Shown here one piece after another: positions 43,485-53,173 of a stretch of 64,000 nucleotides of DNA. Source of the DNA: Lachnospiraceae bacterium (GTDB lineage: Bacteria; Bacillota_A; Clostridia; Lachnospirales; Lachnospiraceae). Positions within the stretch are counted from its first letter, which is position 1, and each line of letters begins with the position of its first letter. The stretch covers positions 62,001 to 126,000 of the forward strand of contig JAETQR010000001.1 of assembly GCA_021770615.1 (NCBI GenBank). The letters run 5' to 3'. Position numbers and translations under genes: made by a program. Under the pieces are notes generated by a model. That model saw nothing but the letters and a program-made list of their open reading frames with translations. It did no database searches and was not told the DNA's origin.

Positions 43485-45656
43485 TCAAATATGCAGAACC
43501 CTTGAATTGATTTCCTTTGTCTTTCCGACATTCCAGAAATTCTCGCCAAGGTATCCGCAGGTTCTCCTCGTCACATTCATTTTATTGTGGTCTTTATTCC
43601 CACAGTTCGGGCATTCCCACTCAAGATCGTCATTGATCGTGATTTCCCCGTCAAATCCGCACACATGGCAATAATCCGATTTGGTATTGAACTCTGCATA
43701 TTGTATGTTATCATAGATAAATCTTACGATTTCCTCCAACGCAGGAAGATTTTGCTGCATATTCGGTATCTCCACGTAAGAGATCGCTCCCCCCGAAGAA
43801 ATCGTCTGGAACTGGCTCTCAAATTCAAATTTAGTAAACGCATCAATTTTCTCACGCACATCTACATGATAAGAATTCGTATAGTACCCCTTATCCGTAA
43901 TGTCTTCGATGACACCGTACTGCTCCTTATCGATCTCTGCAAAACGGTAACACAAAGATTCCGCAGGCGTTCCATAAAGTCCGAAACCAAGTCCTGTCTC
44001 TTCTTTCCATGTATCGGTCGCCCGGCGCAGCCGGTTCATGACCTTCAGGGCAAATTCACTTCCCTTTTCTGTCGTATGGCTCTCGCCTGTCATAAGTTTT
44101 GTCACCTCATACAGACCGATATAACCGAGTGAAATCGTCGAATATCCATCATGAAGGAGCGGATCGATCTTTTCTCCCTTTTCAAGCCTCGCAATGGCGC
44201 CATACTGCCAGTGGATCGGACTGACATCCGACGTCACTCCCTCCAGGGCATGATGCCTGCACATCAGAGCTTCAAAACAGAGGGACAGGCGTTCTTCTAA
44301 AAGCTGCCAAAAATATTCTTCATTTCCTTTGGCAACGATTCCGATCTGCGGAAGATTCAGGCTGACCACTCCCTGGTTAAACCGCCCCTCCCATTTATAA
44401 TTGCCTTTCTCGTCCTGCCATGTGGAGAGAAAACTGCGGCATCCCATGCAGCTGAATACATTTCCCTCATAGTTTTCACGCATCTTCTTCGCAGAAATAT
44501 AATCTGGATATAATCTTTTGGCCGAACATCTCACCGCAAGCTTCGTAATATAGTCGTATTTGCCTCCCTTAAGGCAGTTATGTTCATCCAGCACATAGAT
44601 CAGTTTCGGAAATGCCGGCGTCACATAGACGCCTTTTTCATTTTTAATGCCTTCCAGTCTCTGACGGAGCACTTCCTCAATGATCCTTGCATTTTCCTCT
44701 ATGTATTCATCGTCTTTATCAAGATTTAAAAAGAGTGTTACAAACGGAGACTGGCCATTTGTCGTCATGAGCGTATTGATCTGGTACTGGATCGTCTGGA
44801 CTCCGGATCTGAGCTCATCTGTCACCCGCTCTTCCACCATTTTTTCAATGATCTCTTCCTCTGCAGAATCGCCAAACTTTTCCCGGTATCTTTCCCGGTA
44901 TTTTTCCTCGCTTTTGCGCAGATATCTGCCAAGATGGCGGATATCCACTGACTGTCCGCCATACTGGCTGCTCGCCACAGCTGCGATCACCTGTGTCACG
45001 ACCGTACAAGCGACCTGAAAGCTTTTGGGACTCTCGATCAGTTTCCCGTTCATCACTGTTCCGTTTTCAAGCATGTCCCCGATATTGATCAGACAGCAGT
45101 TAAAGATCGGCTGTACAAAATAATCCATATCATGAAAATGAAGCACTCCCTGTTCATGTGCCTTCACTATTTTTTCAGGAAGAAGAACACGTTTCGTAAG
45201 ATCCTTTGACACCTCACCAGCGATCAGATCCCGCTGCGTGGAAGCGATATATGCATTTTTATTGGAATTTTCTTCCATTACGTCTTTGTTACTGTTCTGG
45301 ATCAGGCTCATGATCGAGTCGTCCGTGGTGTTGGCCTTCCGTACCAGCTCTCTTGTATACCGGTATATGATATACGTTTTTGCCAGTACAAATTTACCCG
45401 CTGCCATCAGCTTCTGTTCGATCATATCCTGGATATCTTCTACCTGAACAGTCTCACGTCCCGTATTCTCTATGCTGGCTATAATCCCATCGATGTCATC
45501 TTCCGATACTTTTTCAAACTGTTCTACTTCTGCATTTGCTTTCCGGACTGCGACCAGAATTTTATTTCTGTCGTAATCCACCACCCGGCCATCTCTTTTT
45601 ATTACCTTCACCTTTTCATTCCCTGCCTTCCTTTTTCTTCGCAGCGTACTGCTCAT
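43485..45656 (-). CDS. nrdD: Anaerobic (class III) ribonucleoside-triphosphate reductase
   Basis: Enzyme of up to 723 residues, oxygen-sensitive, making dNTPs with formate as reductant. N-terminal ATP-cone (VIKRDGRVVDYDRNKILVAV), glycyl radical domain, C-terminal zinc ribbon (CHVCGFDGEI and CPNCGNKDH) and the glycyl radical site RRTCGYLGEN. Two starts are possible: ATG 45656 or GTG 45611 (KVIKRDG); the good promoter at 45670-45698 would leave only some eight leader bases for the first, which favours the GTG or a leaderless-like start. Family length 700-720 suits either. Confidence 0.95.
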   Translation of the reverse strand: MSSTLRRKRKAGNEKVKVIKRDGRVVDYDRNKILVAVRKANAEVEQFEKVSEDDIDGIIASIENTGRETVQVEDIQDMIEQKLMAAGKFVLAKTYIIYRYTRELVRKANTTDDSIMSLIQNSNKDVMEENSNKNAYIASTQRDLIAGEVSKDLTKRVLLPEKIVKAHEQGVLHFHDMDYFVQPIFNCCLINIGDMLENGTVMNGKLIESPKSFQVACTVVTQVIAAVASSQYGGQSVDIRHLGRYLRKSEEKYRERYREKFGDSAEEEIIEKMVEERVTDELRSGVQTIQYQINTLMTTNGQSPFVTLFLNLDKDDEYIEENARIIEEVLRQRLEGIKNEKGVYVTPAFPKLIYVLDEHNCLKGGKYDYITKLAVRCSAKRLYPDYISAKKMRENYEGNVFSCMGCRSFLSTWQDEKGNYKWEGRFNQGVVSLNLPQIGIVAKGNEEYFWQLLEERLSLCFEALMCRHHALEGVTSDVSPIHWQYGAIARLEKGEKIDPLLHDGYSTISLGYIGLYEVTKLMTGESHTTEKGSEFALKVMNRLRRATDTWKEETGLGFGLYGTPAESLCYRFAEIDKEQYGVIEDITDKGYYTNSYHVDVREKIDAFTKFEFESQFQTISSGGAISYVEIPNMQQNLPALEEIVRFIYDNIQYAEFNTKSDYCHVCGFDGEITINDDLEWECPNCGNKDHNKMNVTRRTCGYLGENFWNVGKTKEINSRVLHI

Positions 45657-45669
45657 TGCCTACCTGAAC

Positions 45670-45698
45670 AGTATAACACTTAGCGGGCAGGGTGTCTA
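45670..45698 (-). promoter_or_regulatory. Promoter of nrdD-nrdG-dut
   Basis: Minus strand TAGACA (45693-45698), 17-bp spacer, TATACT (45670-45675), each one base off consensus. About 40 bp further upstream a 12-bp palindrome CACAATATCGTG (45738-45749) resembles half of an NrdR box. Confidence 0.7.
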
Positions 45699-45829
45699 CC
45701 ATATGTTGTAATTTTTTTGTTGTTTTTTCAATACGGGCACAATATCGTGTGGTTAGTCTAAAGGTGTAGAACCATGAAAAATGAGGGATTTTGACACCCT
45801 GATCCTAAATGTAAACAATATCCCCTCTT

Positions 45830-46582
45830 TTACTGGAATAATATTTCTCTTCCTTCCCTGTCATACCACGTATCCCCATTCGTCATGACATACTCCTCCC
45901 CCGAACGGATCGCATGGCAAAAATCCCGGATATCACGTAATCTTCTTTTAAAAGCCATACCACCTCCAAAAATACAAGTACTGTGGACATCCGATCCCGC
46001 TGTCATCGGAAGCCGATGCTTCTGGCTGTAAGCGATCGCCTTCCGATCAAACGCCGGATCATTGTGGCTTTTACTCAAATGGCTGGAATGCGTCGCATTG
46101 ATTCCCTCCACACCGTGTACATACTCGGGAAACAAACGGATTTCCGGAATATATGGTTCCTCCCGGAACGGATGTGCATGGATCACCATGCCGCCTGCTT
46201 CATGAACCCATTCGTACTGCTCCCGGATCGTGGCATCCCTGATCTCCGGATGCCGGATCAGCCACGCCACATCGACACCATAGATCAAAAATTCCGTTCC
46301 CTGATAATTAGACTCGTATCCGAAAAAAACATCCAGTCCATTCGCATCTCCCCAGCGTTTTGCCTCTTCATAGCCTTTGGCATAGGCCCTGATCCACTGC
46401 TCCCACGGCAGACGGTCATCAATGCAGTGGTTCCCGTGCCAGTTGTGGTTTGTTACTATGATCCCGGTATAGCCGGCCTGTTTACACGCCTGTGCCATCT
46501 CCCTCCCGGAAGATGCGGCACAGGCGCTAGCTTCATTCGTATGAAGATGTGTCTCATATAAATAAGGGTATTCATGCAGCAT
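45830..46582 (-). CDS. PHP-domain metal-dependent phosphoesterase
   Basis: A 250-residue PHP hydrolase. Metal ligands visible: His12 and His14 (YETHLHTNEAS), TNHNWHGNH, VIHAHPF, and the C-terminal GSDVHS. The family includes histidinol phosphatases, nucleotide phosphoesterases and polymerase domains; nothing here defines the substrate. No signal peptide. GGAGAATAAAA precedes the ATG. Monocistronic or ahead of nrdD with a separate promoter. Confidence 0.88.
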   Translation of the reverse strand: MLHEYPYLYETHLHTNEASACAASSGREMAQACKQAGYTGIIVTNHNWHGNHCIDDRLPWEQWIRAYAKGYEEAKRWGDANGLDVFFGYESNYQGTEFLIYGVDVAWLIRHPEIRDATIREQYEWVHEAGGMVIHAHPFREEPYIPEIRLFPEYVHGVEGINATHSSHLSKSHNDPAFDRKAIAYSQKHRLPMTAGSDVHSTCIFGGGMAFKRRLRDIRDFCHAIRSGEEYVMTNGDTWYDREGREILFQ

Positions 46583-46619
46583 TTTTATTCTCCGTTTCTA
46601 ACAATTTCCACTTATTTAG

Positions 46620-46664
46620 CTCAATGACGCAGGACTAACCATGGTTCAAATTGGCGCCGTTGAG
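46620..46664. repeat. Imperfect inverted repeat between PHP and DUF2442 genes
   Basis: CTCAATGACGC (46620-46630) and GCGCCGTTGAG (46654-46664) pair with two mismatches; inside is the palindrome AACCATGGTT. It begins directly after the DUF2442 stop. No T run, so a weak terminator at best. Confidence 0.45.
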
Positions 46665-46907
46665 TTACGATACAAGCTTCCCCATGTCATACAGTTCATC
46701 CGGGCATATATCCTGCCCATCAGGCCATACAACAGTAAAACCATCTGTGGAAACCTGTTTAAAATATTCATAAGCTCTTAATTTCCCATACCAGTCACCT
46801 TTTATATATGGCTCAACATCAAAACTTTTTTTTTCGCCATTGTCAAATACGACTAATATCTGGTACTCGCAGATCGCTTCCACCTGAATTGCCGTTGGTC
46901 TCAACAT
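46665..46907 (-). CDS. DUF2442-family small protein
   Basis: An 80-residue protein. VVFDNGEKKSFDVEPYIKGD and FTVVWPDGQDICPDELYDMG are the DUF2442 marks. The ATG at 46907 has GGAGGTG upstream and stands 19 bp after the DUF4160 stop. Pairs of DUF4160 and DUF2442 are widespread and have been proposed as toxin-antitoxin-like units, but no activity is established. Confidence 0.88.
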   Translation of the reverse strand: MLRPTAIQVEAICEYQILVVFDNGEKKSFDVEPYIKGDWYGKLRAYEYFKQVSTDGFTVVWPDGQDICPDELYDMGKLVS

Positions 46908-46926
46908 GATAAAACACCTCCAATCT

Positions 46927-47193
46927 CTAACGCAATGGCTCAATCTTAAAGTATCCTTCTCCATTACTTAACAACTCCCAATTTGCTCTTAATTCATCTT
47001 CATGGATTGCAATCCATGCTAATAAAAGTTTAATCTGCTTATTAGGAAGATTCCCCTCTAAAATCTCTCCTTCTACGGTTACAACAACTTCAGCATCTCC
47101 ATATAACGCATGGACATGCGGCTTATTATATTTTCCACCTCTTTCACTTTGCATACGCACAATGATTCCAAAAAACATGGACAATGCCGGCAT
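46927..47193 (-). CDS. DUF4160-family small protein
   Basis: An 88-residue protein with the DUF4160 signature (SMFFGIIVRM, YNKPHVHALYGDAEVVVTVE, GNLPNKQIKLLLAWIAIHED). GGAGGGGG precedes the ATG. First gene of a two-gene unit with DUF2442. Function unknown; a toxin-antitoxin or stress-related pair is a common guess. Confidence 0.88.
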   Translation of the reverse strand: MPALSMFFGIIVRMQSERGGKYNKPHVHALYGDAEVVVTVEGEILEGNLPNKQIKLLLAWIAIHEDELRANWELLSNGEGYFKIEPLR

Positions 47194-47258
47194 AAAACCC
47201 CCTCCATTTCAAATTAATCTGTCATATATAGCAACAAAATCAAATCAATATTTAATTT

Positions 47259-48584
47259 TCAATCCTTGTTTTTAACAAAATCCCTTCTCATCCCGGCCAA
47301 AAGCGGTACTACCATGACCACCCACACGACCGGCTCCGACACGACCACTCCCATATACCCGATGACCGGTACGAGAAAATATGCCATCAGCATCTTTCCC
47401 ACCAATTCAATCAAACTGGACATCAAAGGCATCTTCGTGTCTCCGAGTCCCTGCATGCTGTTTCTCAAAATACAGATTATGGCAGGAAGAAAATAAAAGC
47501 ATGAATTAATTTTTAGATAAAGTACCCCATTATCGAGAACCTCCGCATCCGAATTTGCTGTAACCAGATGGATCAGCGTTGGCGAAAGCGTAAATACGAT
47601 AAGCACAACGATCACACACCACACAAAGGAAAGAAATACCGTATCTTTGATGCCCGTCCCAATCCGGTCATGCCTGCCCGCCCCGGCATTCTGCCCGCAG
47701 TAAGTGGCGAGTGCGGTTCCCAGCACAAAAAATGGGATTAAAAAGATCATCGTCACCTTGCGCGCACCGGTATGCGCTACAATGATGCCGGGACCAAGCA
47801 TATTGATCCCGGTCTGCAGCGCCAGGGAGCCAAGCATGACAAACGAAAGCATAAAGCCCATGGAAAGCCCGGTCGGCAAAAGCTGTTTGTACATCCCCCT
47901 CTCCGGAAGCATATGCTCTTTATGTAAAATAATCCATGGGTATTTTTTTCTCATATATAAAAAACAAAGTACTGCTGACACGATCTGCGAGATCACCGTC
48001 GCAGCTGCCGCACCGGAAACTCCCATTTCCAGATAAAACACACACAAATAATCAAGAGCGACATTCAGCACATTGGATATGATGAGAAAGATCAGAGGAG
48101 TGAAAGAATCACCGATCGCCCGGAGGACAGCCGCACATATATTATAAAGAGTCGATGCGGCCAGCCCCGCAATGATGATCCGGATATAAGAAGATGCCTC
48201 GGGAAGCAGTTCCTCCGAGACATTTAAAATGCTAAGGATATATGGCAGAAAAAGCAGACAGAGTACACTGATCAAAACCGTGCAGTGGATTCCAAGAACT
48301 ATCGTCCCGCCGATTGCCTTTCTCACCTTCTCTTCATCCTTCGCCCCGAAATGAGTCGAAACAATAATGCCAAATCCACATATGATACCGCCAAGAAATT
48401 CGATCAGAAGATCGCTGAAAGAAGTCGTGGCTCCCACTGCCGCAAGAGATGTCTCCCCAAGTGCACTTCCGATGATACGGGTGTCGATCAGACTGTAGCA
48501 GAGCTGAAATAACTGCCCGATGTACAGCGGGACTGCAAAAATTAAAATTGCCTTTAACGGTTTTCCTTCTGTGAGATTTTTCAT
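47259..48584 (-). CDS. MATE-family efflux transporter
   Basis: A 441-residue protein with 12 predicted helices in two related halves, cation-coupled multidrug or metabolite exporter. Start region ILIFAVPLYIGQLFQLCYSL and GSALGETSLAAVGATTSFSD, second half MLGPGIIVAHTGARKVTMIF and FVLGTALATYCGQNAGAGRH. GGGGGAAA precedes the ATG. The substrate cannot be told from sequence. Confidence 0.93.
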   Translation of the reverse strand: MKNLTEGKPLKAILIFAVPLYIGQLFQLCYSLIDTRIIGSALGETSLAAVGATTSFSDLLIEFLGGIICGFGIIVSTHFGAKDEEKVRKAIGGTIVLGIHCTVLISVLCLLFLPYILSILNVSEELLPEASSYIRIIIAGLAASTLYNICAAVLRAIGDSFTPLIFLIISNVLNVALDYLCVFYLEMGVSGAAAATVISQIVSAVLCFLYMRKKYPWIILHKEHMLPERGMYKQLLPTGLSMGFMLSFVMLGSLALQTGINMLGPGIIVAHTGARKVTMIFLIPFFVLGTALATYCGQNAGAGRHDRIGTGIKDTVFLSFVWCVIVVLIVFTLSPTLIHLVTANSDAEVLDNGVLYLKINSCFYFLPAIICILRNSMQGLGDTKMPLMSSLIELVGKMLMAYFLVPVIGYMGVVVSEPVVWVVMVVPLLAGMRRDFVKNKD

Positions 48585-48617
48585 TTTCCCCCATTTCTCC
48601 TGCCTATTAAAATTCCC

Positions 48618-49409
48618 TCATCCATTTTCCCTTCCTACCTTTATCTCATCCTGTGAAAGCTCCACGTACATCCGGATCTCGTCTTCTGTCATTTTCGTAT
48701 ACTCAGCCAATTCTGTCACCGTAGCGAGCCGTCCCCACTCCTCAGCGAGTATTTTTGTCGCCTCATGGATGAGGTTCGTCTTTGCCAGAATCGTATTCTC
48801 CATCCCACGGCTCTCGATCTGGCTGTCCGCCAGCTCGATCATCCGACCCCGTATACTCCGGTCAAGTTCTTTTTTAACGTCCTTTATGCTTTCATTTCCG
48901 CAGATCATATCAGCCGTGGTGATCAGCGTGAGATTTCCCTCCTGGATCAGATCTTCCAGTGGAACACCACGGTTTTTATATTTTCCCGCCAGTGTCACGA
49001 CACGTTTTAAATGGGATTCGATCACCGCATGAATCACACTTTCATCGCCGGAGAGCAGGCTCTCATAGAGTGCCTCTTTCTCTTCCGGCATATATTCACG
49101 CAGCCCCCGGAGTTCACGGCGGTATATATGCAGATATTTGGAATCTTCGGTGTTCAGATCCGGACTATCGCCTTCTACCGTATCAAAATCCCCGTTCGTA
49201 CCTACCGCTTTCCGCTTTTTCCCGGAATGCCCCTTCACCTCGATATTGTGCTCATCAAGAAACTCATACACAAGTTTAAGCTGTGGGGCAGTGAGTTCAA
49301 GGTCACTGCAAAAATCATTCACTTCTTTTTTCGTGATCCGGCTCTCTTTTGCCTTTGCCAGATCTACAAGCTCCAGCATCTGTTTCATAAATTCATTCTG
49401 GTCTCTCAT
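48618..49409 (-). CDS. Sigma-70-like protein lacking clear promoter-recognition regions
   Basis: A 263-residue protein related to RpoD-type sigma factors. Residues about 5-55 resemble region 1.1 (KKEVNDFCSDLELTAPQLKL). Then a region 1.2/2.1-2.2-like part (EEKEALYESLLSGDESVIHA, YKNRGVPLEDLIQEGNLTLI) that would bind the core polymerase. The usual aromatic melting and -10 recognition segment is replaced by ITTADMICGNESIKDVKKEL, the region 3-like end (ATVTELAEYTKMTEDEIRMY) closes the protein, and region 4 (-35 recognition) is absent. The ATG at 49409 has GGGAGAGG upstream. It may be a regulator of RNA polymerase rather than an initiation factor; this is inference. Confidence 0.75.
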   Translation of the reverse strand: MRDQNEFMKQMLELVDLAKAKESRITKKEVNDFCSDLELTAPQLKLVYEFLDEHNIEVKGHSGKKRKAVGTNGDFDTVEGDSPDLNTEDSKYLHIYRRELRGLREYMPEEKEALYESLLSGDESVIHAVIESHLKRVVTLAGKYKNRGVPLEDLIQEGNLTLITTADMICGNESIKDVKKELDRSIRGRMIELADSQIESRGMENTILAKTNLIHEATKILAEEWGRLATVTELAEYTKMTEDEIRMYVELSQDEIKVGRENG

Positions 49410-49467
49410 CTGCCTCTCCCCTCTGCATCCACTCAAACTTCCGTGAAAATATCCGGTATGTGATCAT

Positions 49468-50649
49468 TTAACTCTCTCTCGTCGCCGCATAATGATATAT
49501 CTTTTTCACATCATCCGCTGTCAGCTTGACATAATTTCCTTCCGTCTCTTTTCCGGTGAGAAGCTTTTCTGTCATCGTATCAATATCGCTCTCACTCGCA
49601 CCGATTTCCCCGAACGTAAGCGGCATGCCGATCTTACGCAGGAAATCCTCAAAAGCTTCAATCCCTTTTAAAGCGGTCTGCTCTTCTGTCTCCTGCGGTT
49701 CGATCTCCCAGACACGCTCGGCAAACTGTACCAGTTTGTACGGATTGATCGTCAGCACATAGCGCATCCACGCCGGAGCAATGACTGCCAGCCCTGCGCC
49801 ATGTGTCACATCATAAAGAGCGGAAAGCTCATGCTCGATATGGTGGCTTGCCCAGTCCTGCACCCTGCCGACGCCGCACACATTATTGTGCGCAAGCATT
49901 CCGGCCCACATGATGTTTGCCCTCGCCTCATAGTTGTCTGGTTCCTTAATGACACGGGGCGTCTCATGTATCATCGTTTTTAATACCGCTTCACATAGTC
50001 TGTCTGTGATCTCCACCTCTTCCGTATTAGAAAAATATCTCTCGCAAATGTGGATCATGATGTCCGTAGCACCGGCCGCAGTCTGATATGGCGGAAGCGT
50101 ACAGGTAAGTTCCGGGTTCAAAATGGAGAACCGTGGACGGAGCAGATCCGAACCCGCTCCTTTCTTAAAACCAGTCTCCTCATTCGTGATGACCGTATTC
50201 GTAGAGCCCTCCGAACCAGCCGCTGCGATCGTAAGCACCGTCCCGACCGGAAGTGCGTTTTTGATCACCGCTTTCTTCGTATAAAAATCCCAGAAATCAC
50301 CGTCATAACAACATCCCGCTGCGATCGCTTTCGAAGAATCGATCGTACTTCCACCTCCGACCGCAAGGATAAAATCGATCTTTTGCTCTTTACAGAGGCG
50401 GATCCCCTCATACACGAGCCCGCTCCGTGGGTTTGGCTTTACACCGCCAAGTTCCGCAAAAAAAAGCGACTCTTCCTCCAGACATTTTTTGATCCGGTCA
50501 TACAGGCCGCTCTTTTTGATCGAGCCCCCTCCATAATGCAGAAGCACCCTGCTGCCTCCAAAACGTTTCACAAGTTTTCCCACATGCTCTTCCGCCTGTT
50601 TTCCAAAGTCAAAATAGGTCGGCGCATAAAATGTAAAATTCTCCATCAT
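49468..50649 (-). CDS. Iron-containing alcohol dehydrogenase (butanol dehydrogenase-like)
   Basis: A 393-residue group III alcohol dehydrogenase, NAD(P)H-dependent, of the BDH/YqhD branch. Start FYAPTYFDFGKQAEEHVGKL, nucleotide-binding LAVGGGSTIDSSKAIA, and metal ligands in AGATDIMIHICERYF and ASHHIEHELSALYDVTHGAG. Likely a fermentative alcohol/aldehyde enzyme. AGAGGTAC precedes two neighbouring ATGs (50649, 50646). Confidence 0.93.
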   Translation of the reverse strand: MMENFTFYAPTYFDFGKQAEEHVGKLVKRFGGSRVLLHYGGGSIKKSGLYDRIKKCLEEESLFFAELGGVKPNPRSGLVYEGIRLCKEQKIDFILAVGGGSTIDSSKAIAAGCCYDGDFWDFYTKKAVIKNALPVGTVLTIAAAGSEGSTNTVITNEETGFKKGAGSDLLRPRFSILNPELTCTLPPYQTAAGATDIMIHICERYFSNTEEVEITDRLCEAVLKTMIHETPRVIKEPDNYEARANIMWAGMLAHNNVCGVGRVQDWASHHIEHELSALYDVTHGAGLAVIAPAWMRYVLTINPYKLVQFAERVWEIEPQETEEQTALKGIEAFEDFLRKIGMPLTFGEIGASESDIDTMTEKLLTGKETEGNYVKLTADDVKKIYHYAATRES

Positions 50650-50685
50650 GTACCTCTTCTCCTTATCTGTGCCACCCCGTGCGGC

Positions 50686-51693
50686 TTATAAAATCTGCAG
50701 TCCCGCCTTTTTGGCTTCCTCCATCATTTCATCCGGCCAGATGGAAGACTGGACTTCACCAATATGGGCTTTCTTTAAGAAAAACATACAGATCCGGGAC
50801 TGTCCGATCCCTCCCCCGATCGTATAAGGAAGGGTGCACTCTAAGATCTCCTTCTGGAACGGAAGGTTTTTACGTTCCTCACAACCTGCTTTCTTCAACT
50901 GCTCCTCCAATGCTTTTTCATCCACACGGATTCCCATGGAAGAGAGCTCTAACGCAATATCAAGCACCGGGTAATATACGATGATATCACCGTTTAACGA
51001 CCAGTCGTCGTAGTCCGGCGCCCTGCCGTCATGGGGTTCTCCCCCTTTTAATTTATCTCCGATCTGCATGAGGAAAATAGCGCCGTATTCTTTCGCCGCC
51101 AGATACTCCCTCTCTTTCGGCGTCTTGTCCGGATACTTCTCCTCAAGCTCATACGTCGTCAGATAGGTAATGTTCTGCGGAAGGGATTTTTTTATGTACG
51201 GATATTTATTTGCCATGTAGTCTTCTGTCTCTTCCAAAGACCGGTAAACCTTTTTCACGATTTCCTTCAATGTATCTGTCGTTCTCTCTTCTTTATTGAT
51301 AATGCGCTCCCAATCCCACTGGTCGACAAAAATGGAATGGATGTTGTCGGTCTCTTCGTCCCGGCGGATCGCATTCATATCTGTATAAAGTCCCTCTCCA
51401 TGGGAAAATCCATAACGTTTCAGAGCGTGGCGTTTCCACTTTGCCAGCGAGTGGACGATCTCCACCTCTCTCTCCTCCTGTTCTTTGATCCCAAATGCCA
51501 CCGGCCGTTCCACTCCGTTTAAGTCGTCGTTGAGCCCGGTCTCAGGCGGTACAAAAAGAGGGGCGGAAACTCTCGTAAGGTTTAAATTTACTGCCAGCGC
51601 CCGCTCAAAAAAATCTTTCACAGTCTTGATCGCCACTTCTGTCTCACGGATCGACAATGGCGAACGGTAATCTTCAGGTATATTGATACTCAT
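50686..51693 (-). CDS. asnA: Aspartate--ammonia ligase
   Basis: A 335-residue ammonia-dependent asparagine synthetase. Seen: VNLNLTRVSAPLFVPPETGL, KRYGFSHGEGLYTDMNAIRR, SIFVDQWDWE, and C-terminal TIGGGIGQSRICMFFLKKAH (motif 3 of the class II synthetase fold). ATG at 51693 with GGAGGAAG upstream is preferred over 51744, which would overlap asnS. It follows asnS directly, so asparagine formation and Asn-tRNA charging are co-expressed. Confidence 0.97.
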   Translation of the reverse strand: MSINIPEDYRSPLSIRETEVAIKTVKDFFERALAVNLNLTRVSAPLFVPPETGLNDDLNGVERPVAFGIKEQEEREVEIVHSLAKWKRHALKRYGFSHGEGLYTDMNAIRRDEETDNIHSIFVDQWDWERIINKEERTTDTLKEIVKKVYRSLEETEDYMANKYPYIKKSLPQNITYLTTYELEEKYPDKTPKEREYLAAKEYGAIFLMQIGDKLKGGEPHDGRAPDYDDWSLNGDIIVYYPVLDIALELSSMGIRVDEKALEEQLKKAGCEERKNLPFQKEILECTLPYTIGGGIGQSRICMFFLKKAHIGEVQSSIWPDEMMEEAKKAGLQIL

Positions 51694-51733
51694 GATCTTC
51701 CTCCATTTCTTTATCAATCTTTTATTATTTTCT

Positions 51734-53125
51734 TTACAGGTCACAATTCTTTACTGTCCTTGGGAATGGCACAACGTCACGGATGTTCTGCATTCCGGTC
51801 AGATACATGACGCACCGCTCAAAACCGAGTCCGAAACCGGCATGCCTTGTCGAACCATATTTCCTCAGATCGAGATAAAAATCATAATCCTCTTTGTTCA
51901 GGCCGCATTCTTCCATCCTCTTTATGAGCTTATCATAGTCATCCTCTCTCTGGCTTCCGCCGATGATCTCACCGATGCCCGGCACCAGACAATCCATCGC
52001 CGCCACAGTCTTTCCATCCTCGTTCATTTTCATATAAAAAGCTTTGATCTCTTTCGGATAATCCGTAACAAAGACCGGACGCTTAAATACCTCCTCAGTC
52101 AGATACCTCTCATGCTCGGTCTGCAGATCTGCACCCCACGACACCTTATACTCGAACTTATCGTTGTTCTTCTCTAAGATTTCAACTGCCTCCGTATAGG
52201 TCACATGGGCAAAATCAGATTCCGCCACATGCTTCAGACGCTCGATCAGTCCCTTATCCACAAAACTGTTGAAGAAGTTCATTTCCTCCGGTGCATGTTC
52301 CAGCACATAGTTGATCACATATTTCAGCATGCTCTCTGCCAGCATCATATCATCTTTCAGATCCGCAAAAGCGATCTCAGGCTCGATCATCCAGAATTCC
52401 GCCGCATGCCTTGTCGTGTTAGAATTTTCGGCGCGGAATGTCGGGCCAAACGTATAGATATTTTTAAATGCCTGGGCAAAGGTCTCCCCGTTTAACTGCC
52501 CGCTGACTGTAAGATTTGTCTCTTTTCCAAAGAAATCCTGACTGTAATCCACTACTCCTCCATCTGTCTTTGGCAGATTTTCCATATCTAACGTCGTCAC
52601 CCGGAACATTTCCCCGGCTCCTTCACAATCGCTTCCGGTGATAAGCGGCGTATGCACATAGACAAACTCACGCTCCTGGAAAAACTTATGGATCGCATAG
52701 GCGATCAGCGAACGCACACGGAACACTGCCTGAAATGTATTCGTCCTCGGTCTGAGGTGGGAAATACTCCTTAAATACTCAAAGGAATGACGTTTTTTCT
52801 GAAGCGGGTAATCGCTCGTGGAACCACCCTCTATGACGACACTGTCCGCCTGGATCTCAAACGGCTGTTTCGCATTTGGTGTCTCCACAAGCGTCCCTTT
52901 TACCAGGATCGCAGCTCCTACATTGAGCTTTGAAATGCTGTCAAAGTTATCAAGTTTATCACTGTATACTACCTGAAGGGGTTCAAAAAAAGTCCCGTCA
53001 TTGATCACGATAAAACCAAACGTCTTTGAATCTCTTATGCTCCTTATCCATCCGCCCGTATACACTTCTTTGCCGATGAAATTCTCTTTATTACGGAAGA
53101 GGCTCCGTATACTTGTAAGTTCCAT
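51734..53125 (-). CDS. asnS: Asparagine--tRNA ligase
   Basis: A 463-residue class IIb synthetase: N-terminal OB fold ([20 protein letters not shown]), motif 2 [20 protein letters not shown], and motif 3 [25 protein letters not shown] precedes the ATG. Only 48 bp separate it from the upstream PFOR gene, so there is no room for a T-box leader; read-through from PFOR or a compact promoter is required. Confidence 0.97.
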   Translation of the reverse strand: MELTSIRSLFRNKENFIGKEVYTGGWIRSIRDSKTFGFIVINDGTFFEPLQVVYSDKLDNFDSISKLNVGAAILVKGTLVETPNAKQPFEIQADSVVIEGGSTSDYPLQKKRHSFEYLRSISHLRPRTNTFQAVFRVRSLIAYAIHKFFQEREFVYVHTPLITGSDCEGAGEMFRVTTLDMENLPKTDGGVVDYSQDFFGKETNLTVSGQLNGETFAQAFKNIYTFGPTFRAENSNTTRHAAEFWMIEPEIAFADLKDDMMLAESMLKYVINYVLEHAPEEMNFFNSFVDKGLIERLKHVAESDFAHVTYTEAVEILEKNNDKFEYKVSWGADLQTEHERYLTEEVFKRPVFVTDYPKEIKAFYMKMNEDGKTVAAMDCLVPGIGEIIGGSQREDDYDKLIKRMEECGLNKEDYDFYLDLRKYGSTRHAGFGLGFERCVMYLTGMQNIRDVVPFPRTVKNCDL

Positions 53126-53173
53126 TTTACTTCATCCTCCAAAATTTAGTTCATATGAATAGTTATACACTAT

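Noticed and set aside
53126..53173. T-box riboswitch for asnS
   Set aside because: The gap of 48 bp is too short for a T-box leader.
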